Shown: piece by piece, positions 24,735 through 36,800 of the stretch
Layout of the letters: the number at the start of each line of letters is the position of its first letter
Position numbering within the stretch: position 1 is the first letter of the stretch
Assembly: GCA_914767715.1 (NCBI GenBank)
Contig: OU612070.1
Coordinates: forward strand, 10,309,501-10,373,500
DNA length: 64,000 bases
Direction of reading: 5' to 3'
DNA from: Membranipora membranacea
Taxonomy: Eukaryota; Bryozoa; Gymnolaemata; Cheilostomatida; Membraniporidae
Notes under the pieces: generated by a model
Told to the model about the DNA's origin: nothing
What the model saw: the letters and a program-made list of their open reading frames with translations, nothing else
Databases searched by the model: none
Made by a program: the position numbers and the translations under genes

Positions 24735-26798
24735 GTATCAGCAATATCTACAGCCGACCCAGCTTATCTGTGGCATCAGCGGGCAAGATCGTTCAGAGAG
24801 AAACTGTTGTGGCAGCCATGCAATCAGTCAGTAAATTGACAGAGCAACAGGAAGACCTCCAGCCAAACACACCAAACAAGGCGGCGAGTGAAAAAAGTAA
24901 GTCCAGCATCATAACACTTAATAGAATTAATCTTGATGTGTATTATTTCTCTGGGCATATCTTTCTGAGCATAGCTTGTTTATGTCATGTGTTCTCAATT
25001 GCGTATGATATATTTAGATGTACTATCCCTTTAAGGTCCACTCTAGGCATCTAGCATCCACAAATACAAATTGATTACTATAACTGAGTGACAACAATAT
25101 ATAAACTCACGCATCCAGCGTACAATCAACAAAGCTCATCTAAAAACGAAAGAAAATATTCTTGATGCTTGAGGCAAAGTAATATAGGATATAAATGAAC
25201 ATGGAAGTCGCCTTATGTAGTTTACGGCCCCCAAACACACTAAGTTTTATAATTAGCTGTATCATTCTATCAATTTGTGGTTACAGAGATCAGAGAAGAG
25301 AACGTGCCCATCAAACCTTCTGATGAGGTATCAAAAAGTCACAACAAAGAATCATTGACAGTGGCAGCAAACAAAGACGTCACGCCACCTATCCAAGGTG
25401 GGTTTACCAGACTCTCCGCATAACTTGTTATTGCCAAATTAAATATGTGCACCCCTTTGCCGTTGTCGAGTTATTAAATATGGCATGTAAAAGTTAGGTC
25501 CAGCTTTTTTTTGTAAGCTTGCATTGTGCACTACCTTTCAGCAAGGTAAGAAGAGCTGAGTTAAAGTCATCCTTGAGCTGCTTATTTTGGAGAAAAGTCA
25601 AGTTGCGATTTGTGACTTGACTGGTTGCATATATGTGACTTGTTTGGCCTCTTAGTCTGTTGAAAAGTATCAATTGGTGAGACATAGCTATATAGCAGAT
25701 ACAACTTGGATTTATTGACTATAATATCTTGGAACAATATCCGCAATATATAGTTTTTTGCTGATGTCACATAAGCAGACAACTCCGCAAAAATATTCTA
25801 AACATAGAAAAACACAACTATATAAAATGTAGTTGTGGTTTTTCCAGGGAGTTTGGGTTTTACATACTTAGAATGTTTGCGGTTACTATCTTCTATAGAT
25901 AGATCATAATATGATGAACCATCTATTAAAAATTGAGACTCAAAATCCGAAGTGCTGCACAAAAACAGAATCTCAATCTCAATTATAATACCGACAACAA
26001 CTTTTCTAGCTGTAATAAGGTGACCTGCTTTCAAAAAGTTGTCCCGATATTTTCTTGGCAGCTTTCCATAGTGTATACTATGGTGATATGTTGTCATCAA
26101 CTTTGGGCATACATCATGCTATGTTTCTCTTGTTCAGCATGGTGGAACACAGTTTTTTCTACCACTTCTGAGATAATAAAACACGTGGGAGTTCCTTGAA
26201 GAGGGGAGGGGGCACGAGGCAACTACTATCATCACCAATTTAACTCTATTGGTAAGAATAGATGTCCTAGCGAGGGTAGGGTTGATGATACTTTGGTATC
26301 TAGAAAAGCACCTTTTTATTGACAACACAGATGAATTTTGTATTGGCAGACAGTAATCACAATGACTCAGCACAGATGAATTCTTTAGGGGAAAAGACTC
26401 ACAGACAAACATCTGTGGCTGAATCTTCACCTGTCTCTGTGATACTAACCTTTTGCTACTCTCCTAGTCCTTGCCAGAGTGAGGACTTGAAAAATCAGCT
26501 TTGTATTTCTTTTTTTCTTTTCACAGACTTTGAGGAGCGATACATCATAGAGTTCAAACGTGATTATTATCTGAACACTAAGTATGATCTGGATGTACAA
26601 GTACCACATATTGGACGCCTGGCAGATCACTACAGAAAACGGTACTCGAGCACTAAACACTGGGCAGATTGTGTAAAGGTATGTCAAGATAGGCATTGCC
26701 CGCTACAATGATATTTGATATATGTATTTAGATGTAATGTATACATGTAAGAACACAGATGTGTATCCCGGTACAGGCGATGAGACAATCTTTTTTTC

Positions 26799-26848
<50 letters not shown>

Positions 26849-29800
26849 CATAATCAATCACGTAGATCTGTATAATGAATAAGCGGTGAAGCAACGAAAA
26901 AATCAAATATAATCTCAAAAGTTTGCAGGGCAAAATCACCATGCATCCCATTGTATACTTCCATTTTTTGACACCATGAAAAATCTCCATTAATTCCGAA
27001 AATGTGTTGGGCAGAAAGGTAGGTTCTATTGTACGCCATTGTGTTGTAATGTGTTGCATTGATGAGCCTTAATGGGGCAACATTGGCCGACATAATTTGG
27101 TGTTACTCTCAGTTTTTATACTTCATGAGAGCATTTACGCCCACACCGCCCATAGCAGTAAATATTTACGATTTTCTGTTAAAATAAATGGGAAGGACGT
27201 AAGATGAGAAAGGTTGAAGCAGAAGCCATCAGTCATTTTTGGGAATGACTAATCACTAACTTCAAATTAAAGTTATGAGTTTTGCATTGTAGGCACATGC
27301 TCTGTACTATTCTGCAGCAGTTCGTACAACAGCCTGTCTTGATACCAACACCGACGTCAACACCGACGCCAACACTGATACCCGCACCAACACCAACGCC
27401 AGCACCGACCCCAACGACAACGCCAGCACCGACCCCAACGACAACGCCGGCAGCAACACCGACGCCAACACCAACATCAACACCGAGGCCAACATCGATG
27501 CCAACACCGAGGCCATCCAGGATGCCAACCACGACACTGAACGACATGATAAAAGGGACTTTGGCTGTACTCAAAGAGCTTTTGAAATTCAACAAAGCTA
27601 CTGGGGAAACTGGTCTAAGGTGACTTACAAGAAACAGAGACAGATAACCACTAACCTCAAAAAACAGCTGCATGAAGTCAGAACAAAATGTGAAGACAGT
27701 CTTAGCCAAATATCTGTTGAAAACATTAACTCGGATAATTCTTCGGCTGAAAAAATCTTTTTTACGAATCTGATGCAGACTGCATCACTTGACTGCTCAG
27801 CCAATATGATAGGTTTTGCGGGGGAGGTTATGAAACAGTCTGTACAACTGCTGGAAAAGGAATCTCCCTGTGATTTTTGTGTTCTTGCTATCGGTTCACT
27901 AGCAAAGGGTGAAGCCACTCCATATTCTGATCTAGAGTATTTGATTCTGATAGAGGAGAGGACTCCTGAGAGTGAAGAGTACTTTGAGAAGCTAGCAGTA
28001 ACTAGTTATTTCCTTATCAACAGCTTAGGGGAGACAACTTTGAAGTATATGGACATCACAGAATTGAGTGGTTGGTTTCACGACTGTGCCAAAAGTGGGT
28101 TCAAGATAGACGGTCTGCAAGAGGAAGCTGGGAACATCCCAACAGGGAATGGACGTAAAGAAACTAAAAATCGATTTATAGCTACAGCATCAGAGCTCGC
28201 GCTTACACATGCAGATATTCTAAACAACCCGGACAAGGAAAAGGCATTGAAAGGGGATCTGACAGCAATGCTGAAATTCACACAAGTCATCTACCATTAT
28301 CAGAAATCACCCACGAATGTGTATGATGAGTTTCTGCATTTGGTTAGGGAACAGCCAATCCCTGTACAGCGTAAACAGAGCAACATCGAAATGCTGAGGG
28401 CCGACACAACAAAGTTTAACTTCAAGCCTGATGAAAGAGTGAGCAACAGAGGCTTCACTGTGGATGTGAAGAAAGAGATATATAGATTTCCCTCTCTTCT
28501 CCTGCTGGATTTGGCTATTGTGTGCAACTGTTTGGATGAGAACACCTGGATGATGGCAGACAAACTCTACTCTGAAGGACATATATCACACCATTTACAC
28601 GATTGTCTAAAATTCATGTTAGCTTGTGCTTGTTATATACGCCTCTCCGCATACCTCCATCACAATTCTCACAATGACAGCGTGTCAGTAGCACCTAAAT
28701 CAATCATACTACAACGAGAAGCTGATCAGAAAAGAAGCGCATTGCACAACATGAAATGGTTCATTCCAGGTGGACTGTACATCTCATTATGTGAAGTGTC
28801 AATGCCTATCAAGCAAGCATTAAGTGATCTCATATCGAACACTGATCAATCACAGTTTGATGAGAGCATGAAATCAATAGAAATTTCTCACAATCACTGG
28901 ATTTTCACGTTTTTCGCTCTATACAGTGCCGGCAGGTACATGGATGGGTTGGATATCTTGGAGCATCAATATGACCACGGGAAATTTCCAGATCCACTGA
29001 CTGTGCGGGCTATGTTTGATGCACATTTTGATCCGGATTGGGTATTAGAAACAGTCACAGACTTGCTTTTGCAGTGCTCACGCTTCGGGGAAGCCTTAGA
29101 TTTTGCTTTATATATCGACGATATAAAATCCAGCGAGGAAAGTAAGCTAAGGTTAGGAAGATGCTATCTGAAGCTTGGGCAATATGCTGAAGCATTAGCT
29201 GTTGTGTCACCATTGAAAGGGAAGAGAGCAGCAGATGCATTCTTGGTATCAGGCACTGCAAATAAACGTGCAGGAAATTTAGATATGGCTGAGGATCAAT
29301 TAGTACAAGCTTTACAGATGTATTACGATAAAGCATCGGAGGAAAAGCTTTATGACTACTATGGAATACAGATTCCAAATACTTCAACATCACAGCGCGA
29401 TACCCTGAAACCTAATCTGATAAGGTGTACAGCAGGGGAAAGGTTGAACCTAATACGCTGCACTTCACCAAATATAATTGAGTGTTTAGTGGAACTAAGC
29501 AGTATCTATTACAGAGGTAAACGCTATCAACTCTGTAACCACTATGACAAGAAGATAAATAAACTACTACCTCAGGTTTATGGACCATATGCATTAGTAA
29601 AAGCTGCAATCAGACAACACACCAGTCAAGCAATTCAGTATTTTGGCTTGCAAAACTATGAGCAGTCAGAGAAAATTTTCTTAAAGGCATTGTCACTTTA
29701 CACAGAAATGTATGGTAGCGGGAAAAATCATGATGACATCGCACGAGTACTAACCGGCCTAGGTATCATGTACACAAACAAAAAGGAATACAGTAAGGCC

Positions 29801-30226
29801 GAGGATTATTTTCTACAATCACTCTCAATGTATAGACAGATACATGGAGAGGACAGTAATCATGAGGACATAGCTAGTAGACAGATACATGGAGAGGACA
29901 GTAATCATGAGGACATAGCTAGAGTACTATACAGCTTAGGTGTCATGTACGCACACAAAAAGGAATACAGTAAGGCCGAGGATTATTATCTACAATCACT
30001 CGCAATGTACAGACAGATACATGGAGAGGACAGTAATCATGAGGACATAGCGATGGTACTATTATGTCTTTATGTGCAGCACTACGTAGCAGGAGAAGTA
30101 GATAAAGCTGTAGTCAGATGTAGAGAAGCCTATATGATGTATAAAGCAGTGCAGCCTGATGATGAAAACATTCCCAAGATGAGAGACTTCCTCATCCAAC
30201 ATGGCATCATCAGTAGTAATGAGTAG
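24735..30226 (+). CDS. Nucleotidyltransferase-like / TPR protein, copy A
   Basis: Four exons chain in phase: 24735-24896 (first ATG 24818, begins MQSVSKLTEQQ), 25287-25397, 26527-26678 and the large exon 27293-30226 (stop TAG), about 1,091 residues. The large exon starts AHALYYSAAVR, carries an N/T/D/A repeat, then a Pol-beta-type nucleotidyltransferase motif AIGSLAKGEATPYSDLE (GS followed by D-x-E) near residue 315, resembling the DUF294 / PII-uridylyltransferase N-terminal group. A helical region follows (RADTTKFNF, DVKKEIYRFPS, RLSAYLHH), then kinesin-light-chain-like TPRs (HGEDSNHEDIA, EYSKAEDYYLQSL), about three units, and a short cap ending GIISSNE. The true exon begins at least 327 bases before the in-frame ATG at 27620. 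No function is established. A cytosolic regulator or sensor with TPR-mediated partner binding is only an inference. Exon 24735 boundaries are less sure than the rest. Confidence 0.8.
26806..26841. repeat. (TA)n microsatellite in NTase-TPR intron
   Basis: Simple AT dinucleotide run between exons 26527-26678 and 27293-30226 of copy A. It is absent from the corresponding copy B intron, which is otherwise unalignable. Confidence 0.9.
27346..27540 (+). repeat. In-frame coding minisatellite (Asn-Thr-Asp-Ala type)
   Basis: About 195 bp built from 6/12-bp variants of AACACCGACGCC. In the frame of the large exon it encodes a hydrophilic run such as NTDVNTDANTDTRTNTNAS, placed between AHALYYSAAVR and QRAFEIQQ. 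In copy B these two conserved segments are separated by only about ten residues. A Pro/Thr-rich frame and a Val/Gly-rich opposite-strand frame over the same bases are shadows. Confidence 0.88.
29834..29923 (+). repeat. 45-bp duplication inside TPR region of copy A
   Basis: Two adjacent 45-bp copies encode RQIHGEDSNHEDIAS then RQIHGEDSNHEDIAR, so helix B of one repeat is missing between them. It keeps frame. It looks like the scar of unequal exchange within a formerly longer repeat array. Confidence 0.85.
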
Positions 30227-30468
30227 CTACTACATAACTGGCCATAACTGAGCATTACTGAAGATGTGTTGGTCATTACACCCACTCATTACCTACTCGT
30301 TATAACATTAACATTGTTTTATATATCCTTTTTGTATAGTCAACAGTCATACAGACAGGTTTATTGGAAATCACATTTTTTGTCACATCTTCTTTAATAT
30401 GTTTTATCATTCTCTTGTAATATTTTTAGAACAGATGTTCCATATCCCCCTGTAATTGTTCCAAGTAA

Positions 30469-30474
30469 AATAAA
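30469..30474 (+). terminator. AATAAA polyadenylation signal, NTase-TPR copy A
   Basis: Canonical AATAAA about 245 bases after the stop, conserved at 59088-59093 in copy B. Confidence 0.6.
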
Positions 30475-32949
30475 TTTTATACATGCAATAGCATGGAGGC
30501 GCCATTCTATTTGTTGACAGATAAGATAACGTGGCTGAGCTGTTAAAAGTGGTCAAAACAGAGAATCTAAATTATCTTTGCTTGATTCTGATCCTGAATC
30601 AGATATATTGATCCCACTAAAGCTTCCCTCTTATGCATGTCTGTTGATTGACGATATGGTAGCAGTAGTCTAGTATTTGGATTACCTGATGCGTCTTGTA
30701 GCATACCAGCAGAAATCTCCCTCTCAAAATGGTATATTTAGGACCCTGATTAAATACTCGGTTGGTAATTGGTTGTCTACAGGCTCAAGATGCTGACTCC
30801 ATATTATGGTGTTGTCTCGGCCAACTTCTCAAGAAAAGACCTTTGCAAAGTTTTTGATTTGTCTCCCCTTTGACAATGTGCAGACAACTCTAGATTTTTA
30901 GATATAAAAAATAACTTGCCAGTATCAAGAAATTCATTCAGTGACAGGTTTAGCAGTGGGTTTTGTGTATTATCCTTTGTATATAAATGTTTGATTTCTT
31001 GTCACGGTTGTTTCAAAATATGGTCTTGGTCTGTGTATGCAACGTATATATACTGTATGCATGTGTATGCATGTGTATGCATGTGTATTCATTGTATCTG
31101 TATCCCAATCTGTATTCCAAGGCACTCCTGCTGAGTTGAGCTTGTCAGCAAATGAGGGCAACCAAAGACTTTATCTTTATAATCTTGCTGAAACATCCGT
31201 ATCAGAATGTTTTGGAAGCGAATATATTTAGCTCAGACGCAGGTCAATAACTTGTATCATATATATAGCGGATTGAAGTCGATGGTATTGATGAATTGAT
31301 CTCTGCACTTGTCCCGAAGGTTAGTTGAATCAGGGCTTGTTTTATCAGGGTTGCCTTAAGGCCAAATCTGCAAATCTCTAGGTGCGATCTGGCGCTCTAA
31401 CCGTCCTACTTGCGCTATCGCTTGTGGTTTAAAGACCAATTGATCTTACTCTCTCTATCAGAATCAAAAAATAACATAAATCATAAATATAACAGTCTTT
31501 CCCGTTGTCTCTCTCTCAATTAATATTTTCATCCATAACTGGATATCCCATGGAAGGAAATTCAAGCTCTACAAGCTCTACAAGAAAAGGTAACACAAAT
31601 GGATCCTTAACTTATGTTCTGTTGAAACTATCAATGTCAGTATAACCTGTTATCTCCGATCTATCAATAAGAAAAAAAAGACTCGCAACCTGTTCATATT
31701 ATTTGGTTATTTATGCCAAAGGTTGATTATAGTTACTACATGCATACTTATCGGCAGACAGCTACAGAGACTTGAGGAATCTAAGCTATGCTAGCTTAGA
31801 GTATATACAAGTGTTGGGAGTTGCCCCTTCTCAACAACAGAGGATATAACTCCTGTCATCGTGTATTTCAATCCAAAAAATCGATTTCAAGATTTTGGTT
31901 GGATGGGTATATATATATAATTTAAGGCTTTAAAGACAAGTTTTCTGGGTTTGTCTTCAACTGTAACAAGACGGTTCCTCCAGAGGAAAAATCTTCGGAC
32001 TTCTTCACTGCCTTACGAAGGACATCCGCTCTCCGAGGATTGAAAATGTTCAATAACAATTAATAATCAGAGAAAAATCTCTGTGTCTACTGAGAAAATA
32101 GCCCTTTTTGTTTCAGCTGTAGAACTCTACTTGAACACAGATCAGTCATCTGTTATATAAAGCCCCTTGATTGCTGTCTATCCGATTCAGGTTTACATAC
32201 TATCGAACACCAGGACTGGTCTCTGATACCCACTCAGACTTTCTCAAGCTCTGGTGAACCATGTTGGGTGTTGTCCCTCCTATACCACTCAATTACATAG
32301 CAGTGATGGAAGGTGCACAAAAAGAGAGTCTTATTATCTAACCTTACCTTACCTTACAATAACCCATTGGTTTGAGTATAGCCTTGATTTCTGCTTCCTA
32401 CATTAGTAGAAATACTTATAGCTGTGTAGTTTTGATAAATGTCAGTGATCAGTGGCCAAGTCTGCAAAATGATCCTTGATAATAACAGTTGCTAGAGAAT
32501 TTATTTGCTCTACAGCCAAACCATTTTAAATATATATGTATCATAATAAGACAGCACCATAGTAATAAAGGCTATAGAAATTACAGGTTTCCAAAGTGTA
32601 TGATAACAATCAATCAATCAAGCTCTGTGTTACGATATCTGGTTGAGTGACCCAAATGGGCATAATTTGGTGGTTGTACAGTACCACTGGGATAAATCAT
32701 AAGTCCTCATCTGAAATATTTATCGTCATGGAAATCACCAGCGTTTACCAGTTCTAATGACAAGAGACGGCCAAGAGGGAAGAAGAGTTAATGGAGCGTG
32801 ACAGTTTGTGATGATAAACAGCAGATTGGAAAAGAGTTATGAGACAAACGCAATCGAAGAGTTTAGTACAACTTTCAGTGTCTCCCCAATCAGACTATAT
32901 CAGTCATCAGTATACTTAAGGAGATAGAATTCTAATTAGAGAGTATTAA

Positions 32950-32991
32950 GACCACCCTGACAGGTGTATATCTAGTTAGGATCAGATCAAG
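32950..32991 (+). promoter_or_regulatory. Putative LRR gene 5' UTR exon end, copy A
   Basis: GATCAAG followed by GTAAGT is a strong donor ending at 32991, conserved at 62714 in copy B. A matching acceptor gttgtag precedes 33728, and the next exon carries the ATG at 33872. The 5' edge is not determined. Confidence 0.5.
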
Positions 32992-33871
32992 GTAAGTTTG
33001 ACCTCAGGCAATATCTCTTGTCGCATGTTTATCTGAAGTTAAACTTCATTTTGTATTGGCCATGGAGAGAAGACAAGATTCAAGGTATTCTGATGTAATT
33101 TTATATTTTGTCTCATGTCGGGAGGCTTTCTTTGAAATATTTCAGTTATTATCAAGGTTTTTCAGGTTCTTTCAAACTTTCTTTATATCAAAAACCTTTT
33201 CAAAATTCCAAATTGTAATGTGATACAATACTGAACAATCCCTCACTTCTATATAACCTGTTTTCTGTTCAGTCAATAAATAAGACACATCTTTAGGCAA
33301 ACAAACCACAGTCACTCTTTAGAGAACTTTAAGAATGTTGGTTTTGGTACGTAACTTCAGCCCCTTGAACAAAGCAACAGGTTATGTTACACATTGGTCT
33401 CATTTGTCAAACACAAATGATGCAATACAACCACTTTTTAGCGTATTCATACATTGATAATGTTTGTTATCTGATGACCAGGACTTTGTTGCTTAAATTC
33501 CAATAGCTCAAAATAAAAGGCTGCGTCTTATTTCTATACAAATAGTGAAAAGTAAAAGCCACTTTAACTATTATCAATTATCATCTTAAGAGGCGACAAA
33601 AGAATTGCTATGCAGCATCTATCTATGGTGGGATGTGATAGCCAAGTCGCGGGTGACTCAATCAATGATTCAAGATTTTGACACCATTGTCAAATGTTTT
33701 ACTTATCTTCCAACTTCTGTGTTGTAGAGAGTTCATAACATAAACAACATCACAGAGAGAAACATCGAACAACACACGCAACACATCAGACGCTTGGTGA
33801 AACTTTACGGAAATAAATAGACCTTTACCAGACAAATACCACTAGATTCCAAGGATTTTATTGATACTACT

Positions 33872-36800
33872 ATGATTATTAGGTCGATATTACTACTGCT
33901 AGGACTGCTGCTGTCCCACAGGTCGTAAGGATTAATGGTCAGACTGTACCGCAGTGTTTTAGAGATGCAGTAAGTACAGGGAATATAGAATGCACAAACA
34001 CGGATTTAACTTCTGTCAACGCAAACACTCTCTCAACTATAGCTGGACTTGATATATCGCAGGTAACGATAACAAACTTTCATCTTTTTTAGCCCATAAA
34101 TCAGCCTTCCTCTGCCTTTTATTAGAAAAACGAAGAGTATGTACCATCATATAATTCCGGATTGAATTAAGTGAATCGAGATTGTAAGTATAATTTCAAA
34201 AAGCATGATATACACCTGAACCAATGATGCTATGCGGTGTCCAGTCACCAAAATCATAGGAGTGAATCAGAGGGAGTTATTTGACCTGTCACAGTTAATT
34301 AATAGTACCTGGTTGAATGTGATTTGCAACATCGACAACCATCTTGCTGTGCGTGACATTGTTTTCTATACTGAGTGTGCACGCCGCTAGTTTACTAATG
34401 TTATATGTGGTTGTTGCTTGGTTTGAGCCACAGATATCTGCTGAATAATACAACCAAGCTTGTACTTCTTGTGAGGAATGGATGGCTAGCAAATCCTCTT
34501 CGAGTCCAAGTCCATATTCCTAACGCTGATCTTTAGGGGGTCCCTCTTTACTCTAACAAAAGTCCCTTGTGCTCGCTTCACTATGTTTAAAGATCAATTT
34601 TTCAAGAGGAACATCTCAAATCAGATCTTAACCCAACAAGGCGAATTTGCTTACAAAAAATTAGAGCTCTGAGACATACAAGATTACACGTCATGTTTGA
34701 ATAGTCTCACAATGTGTCACTAGCATCTGAATCTAGGCCAGGATTTGCATTCTGATATGAAAAAAAGGTTATCCATCAATTTCCAATCAGGTCGATTATA
34801 TTTGACAGGTAAGGAAAGTCTTCTTGACAAACTGTACAATGAGTGACCTCAGCTTTCTGAATACAGAGTACGTCAGTAGCCTGCAATTTCTCAATCTAGA
34901 AAAAAACCGAGAACTGGCATCCGGCCACCTGGCAGCACTGGTCCCCTATGTCTCACGCTTGATCCAAGACTTGACCATTAAGAACAATGCAGGACTCCGC
35001 TCTATAGATCAGCTGCTGCCTAGTACGACCGATAATGGGTAAAAAGATACACATTATGGATAACTAAGTTTGAACTGAAAACAACTAAAATCTAACATAG
35101 TTTGAGAAATTTTTATTGCTTGCAACCCTTGATTTGATAGGTCTGATTGACTATTCGAAGTCAAAGACTATTGAAAAGCTTTATAATTGTTACTTTGTTG
35201 GATTATAAACATGATAAGTATTGTAAACATTAGAGGAGACAAAACCATAACTGGAATTTCCAAGAAGTGCATCATGGGAAGGTTGGTTTCTCAAAGAAGT
35301 ATCTTATTTTGTAGCGCCTTGAAAAACTTGAACAAACTGAGAGTGACCAAACAATCTTTATCTACAGTGAACAGGCAAATGTTCAAACAGATGAATGTTG
35401 TGGAGGAGCTTGATCTTAGTGACAATAGGCTAGAGGCACTGGACTTCAGTTTACACAACAACGTAGGCGTTCTGAAAAAAATCATGCTGAATGAAAACTT
35501 GCTGGCGAGATTAGACGGGCTGCAAGAGTTTACAGGTCTCCAAGAGCTAGATCTGGCTTATAATGCCCTGACTGATGCCAGCAATTTTGCAAATGCACAG
35601 CTGCAGACTGGTAACTTGAAGGTTCTAGACCTGTCCAACAACAAACTAACGTCATTCAACTTGATCGAATCCACGGGTGCTGCTGCTTCCACACTGGATC
35701 TTAACCTGAAGGACAATGAGATTACCACTATAGCCAACCTTGGCATCAGGTAACCCAGACAATCATACAAAATGTATCAAAGAACTCAGTCTAAATCTGC
35801 TAGTCAAATCTAGTTTAATTGTTCTTAAAAGTCAGCCTAAATCTTCTAGTCTAAATGATTCAGATCTTGGGTATTGTGTACATATAGGCGTCATTATAGT
35901 CGATAAACCTACCATCAGTAACAGTGTACAGTAGTACAAAGATGAGAAATCTTAAAGACATGGATCATAAACAGGATGATGGTATTCACAATCAAATTTT
36001 GGCAGCTTTCGGATGTTTTGGGACTTGATTAGTGCGTCTAAAGTATTACTGTAATACTGTAAATATTAAAACGAATAGTTTATATTCATGATGGAGTGAA
36101 CCTGAACTTTATTTATAGCCTCGACAAAACAGATAAGCCTGAAATATCTTTGTCATCTTGCCAAGACTTCCCTGAAGGGGCATATTACATTGCTCTAGTC
36201 TAGGTCCCATTTCCATCATCTGCACTGCCAGCTGGCGCGATGAGAATCAGCAAATTTAATATGAAGTTGCTTCACAACATGAGTTTGTCACGCTGGATGA
36301 ACCAATGATTTCACTAGAATGATATCATTGATAACAAGAGTCAACCAAGGGTTTTGAATAATTTACAGTAGTAATTAATTAATATCTGGACTTTTTTACA
36401 GCGCGGCAAGAGATGTGCAAGAAATTGATTTGTCTGGTAACAAGGAGTTGGTGGTGGAGGAGGAAACCTTTAGCGGTCTCAGTAAACTAAAGATATTACA
36501 GCTAAACGACTGCGGATTAAAAAAGGTCGGTAAATATACACCAGGCCAGTAGTTCAAGGGGAGGCAGGGGTGCTCTGCCTCCCCTACAATGCTCAATAGA
36601 GTGGCCTAAAAATGCTGTAGTTGAATATTCCATGTCGGAATCAGCTCATTTGGGACTTCCATTTGCTATTTATATGCCTTAGATTGCTTGGGGAGGAGCT
36701 GACAACACCCCTCCAGGTGATGCTTTGGGCTCGCTCGGACTTTTACCTCCCCTACCATTTTTTCTAAACCACGGTCCTGTACACGGAGCATAGGTGGCTG

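Larger units (their letters stand above)
30227..33871. other. NTase-TPR 3' UTR and LRR upstream region, copy A
   Basis: The 3' UTR follows the TAG at 30226, with an AATAAA at 30469-30474. The rest is intergenic and closely matches copy B. It includes a TATGCATGTG short tandem run (about 31038-31090) and a segment near 31372-31432 whose complement resembles a tRNA A box. Toward the end lie the non-coding exons of the LRR gene. No other gene is seen. Confidence 0.6.
1..34219 (+). repeat. Copy A of a large direct duplication
   Basis: This stretch is collinear with 41820-64000. The text at position 1 reappears at 41820 and the text at 34219 ends the window. Golgin exons and introns, the 5' UTR exon near 23831, the 3' UTR after 30226 and the LRR upstream region are close to identical between copies. 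Interruptions specific to this copy are a TIR element (7081-8092), a 14.9-kb insertion (8187-23058), an indel of about 300 bp near 23098-23410, and a highly divergent block at about 24360-29700. The unit may begin upstream of the window. Confidence 0.93.

Noticed and set aside
24689-25054. A separate 121-residue gene
   Set aside because: It reads through a good acceptor at 24734 and a good donor at 24896. The middle part is better read as the first coding exon of the NTase-TPR gene.
27233-27709. Open frames over the minisatellite encoding Val/Gly-rich (minus) and Pro/Thr-rich (plus) proteins
   Set aside because: Both arise from the simple repeat read in other frames. The Asn/Thr/Asp frame is continuous with conserved sequence on both sides and matches copy B's exon.
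31372-31432. tRNA gene or tRNA-derived SINE on the minus strand (also about 60475)
   Set aside because: The complement resembles an A box with GGTTAGAGCGCC, but no convincing B box or cloverleaf could be read. Kept only as a weak SINE possibility.
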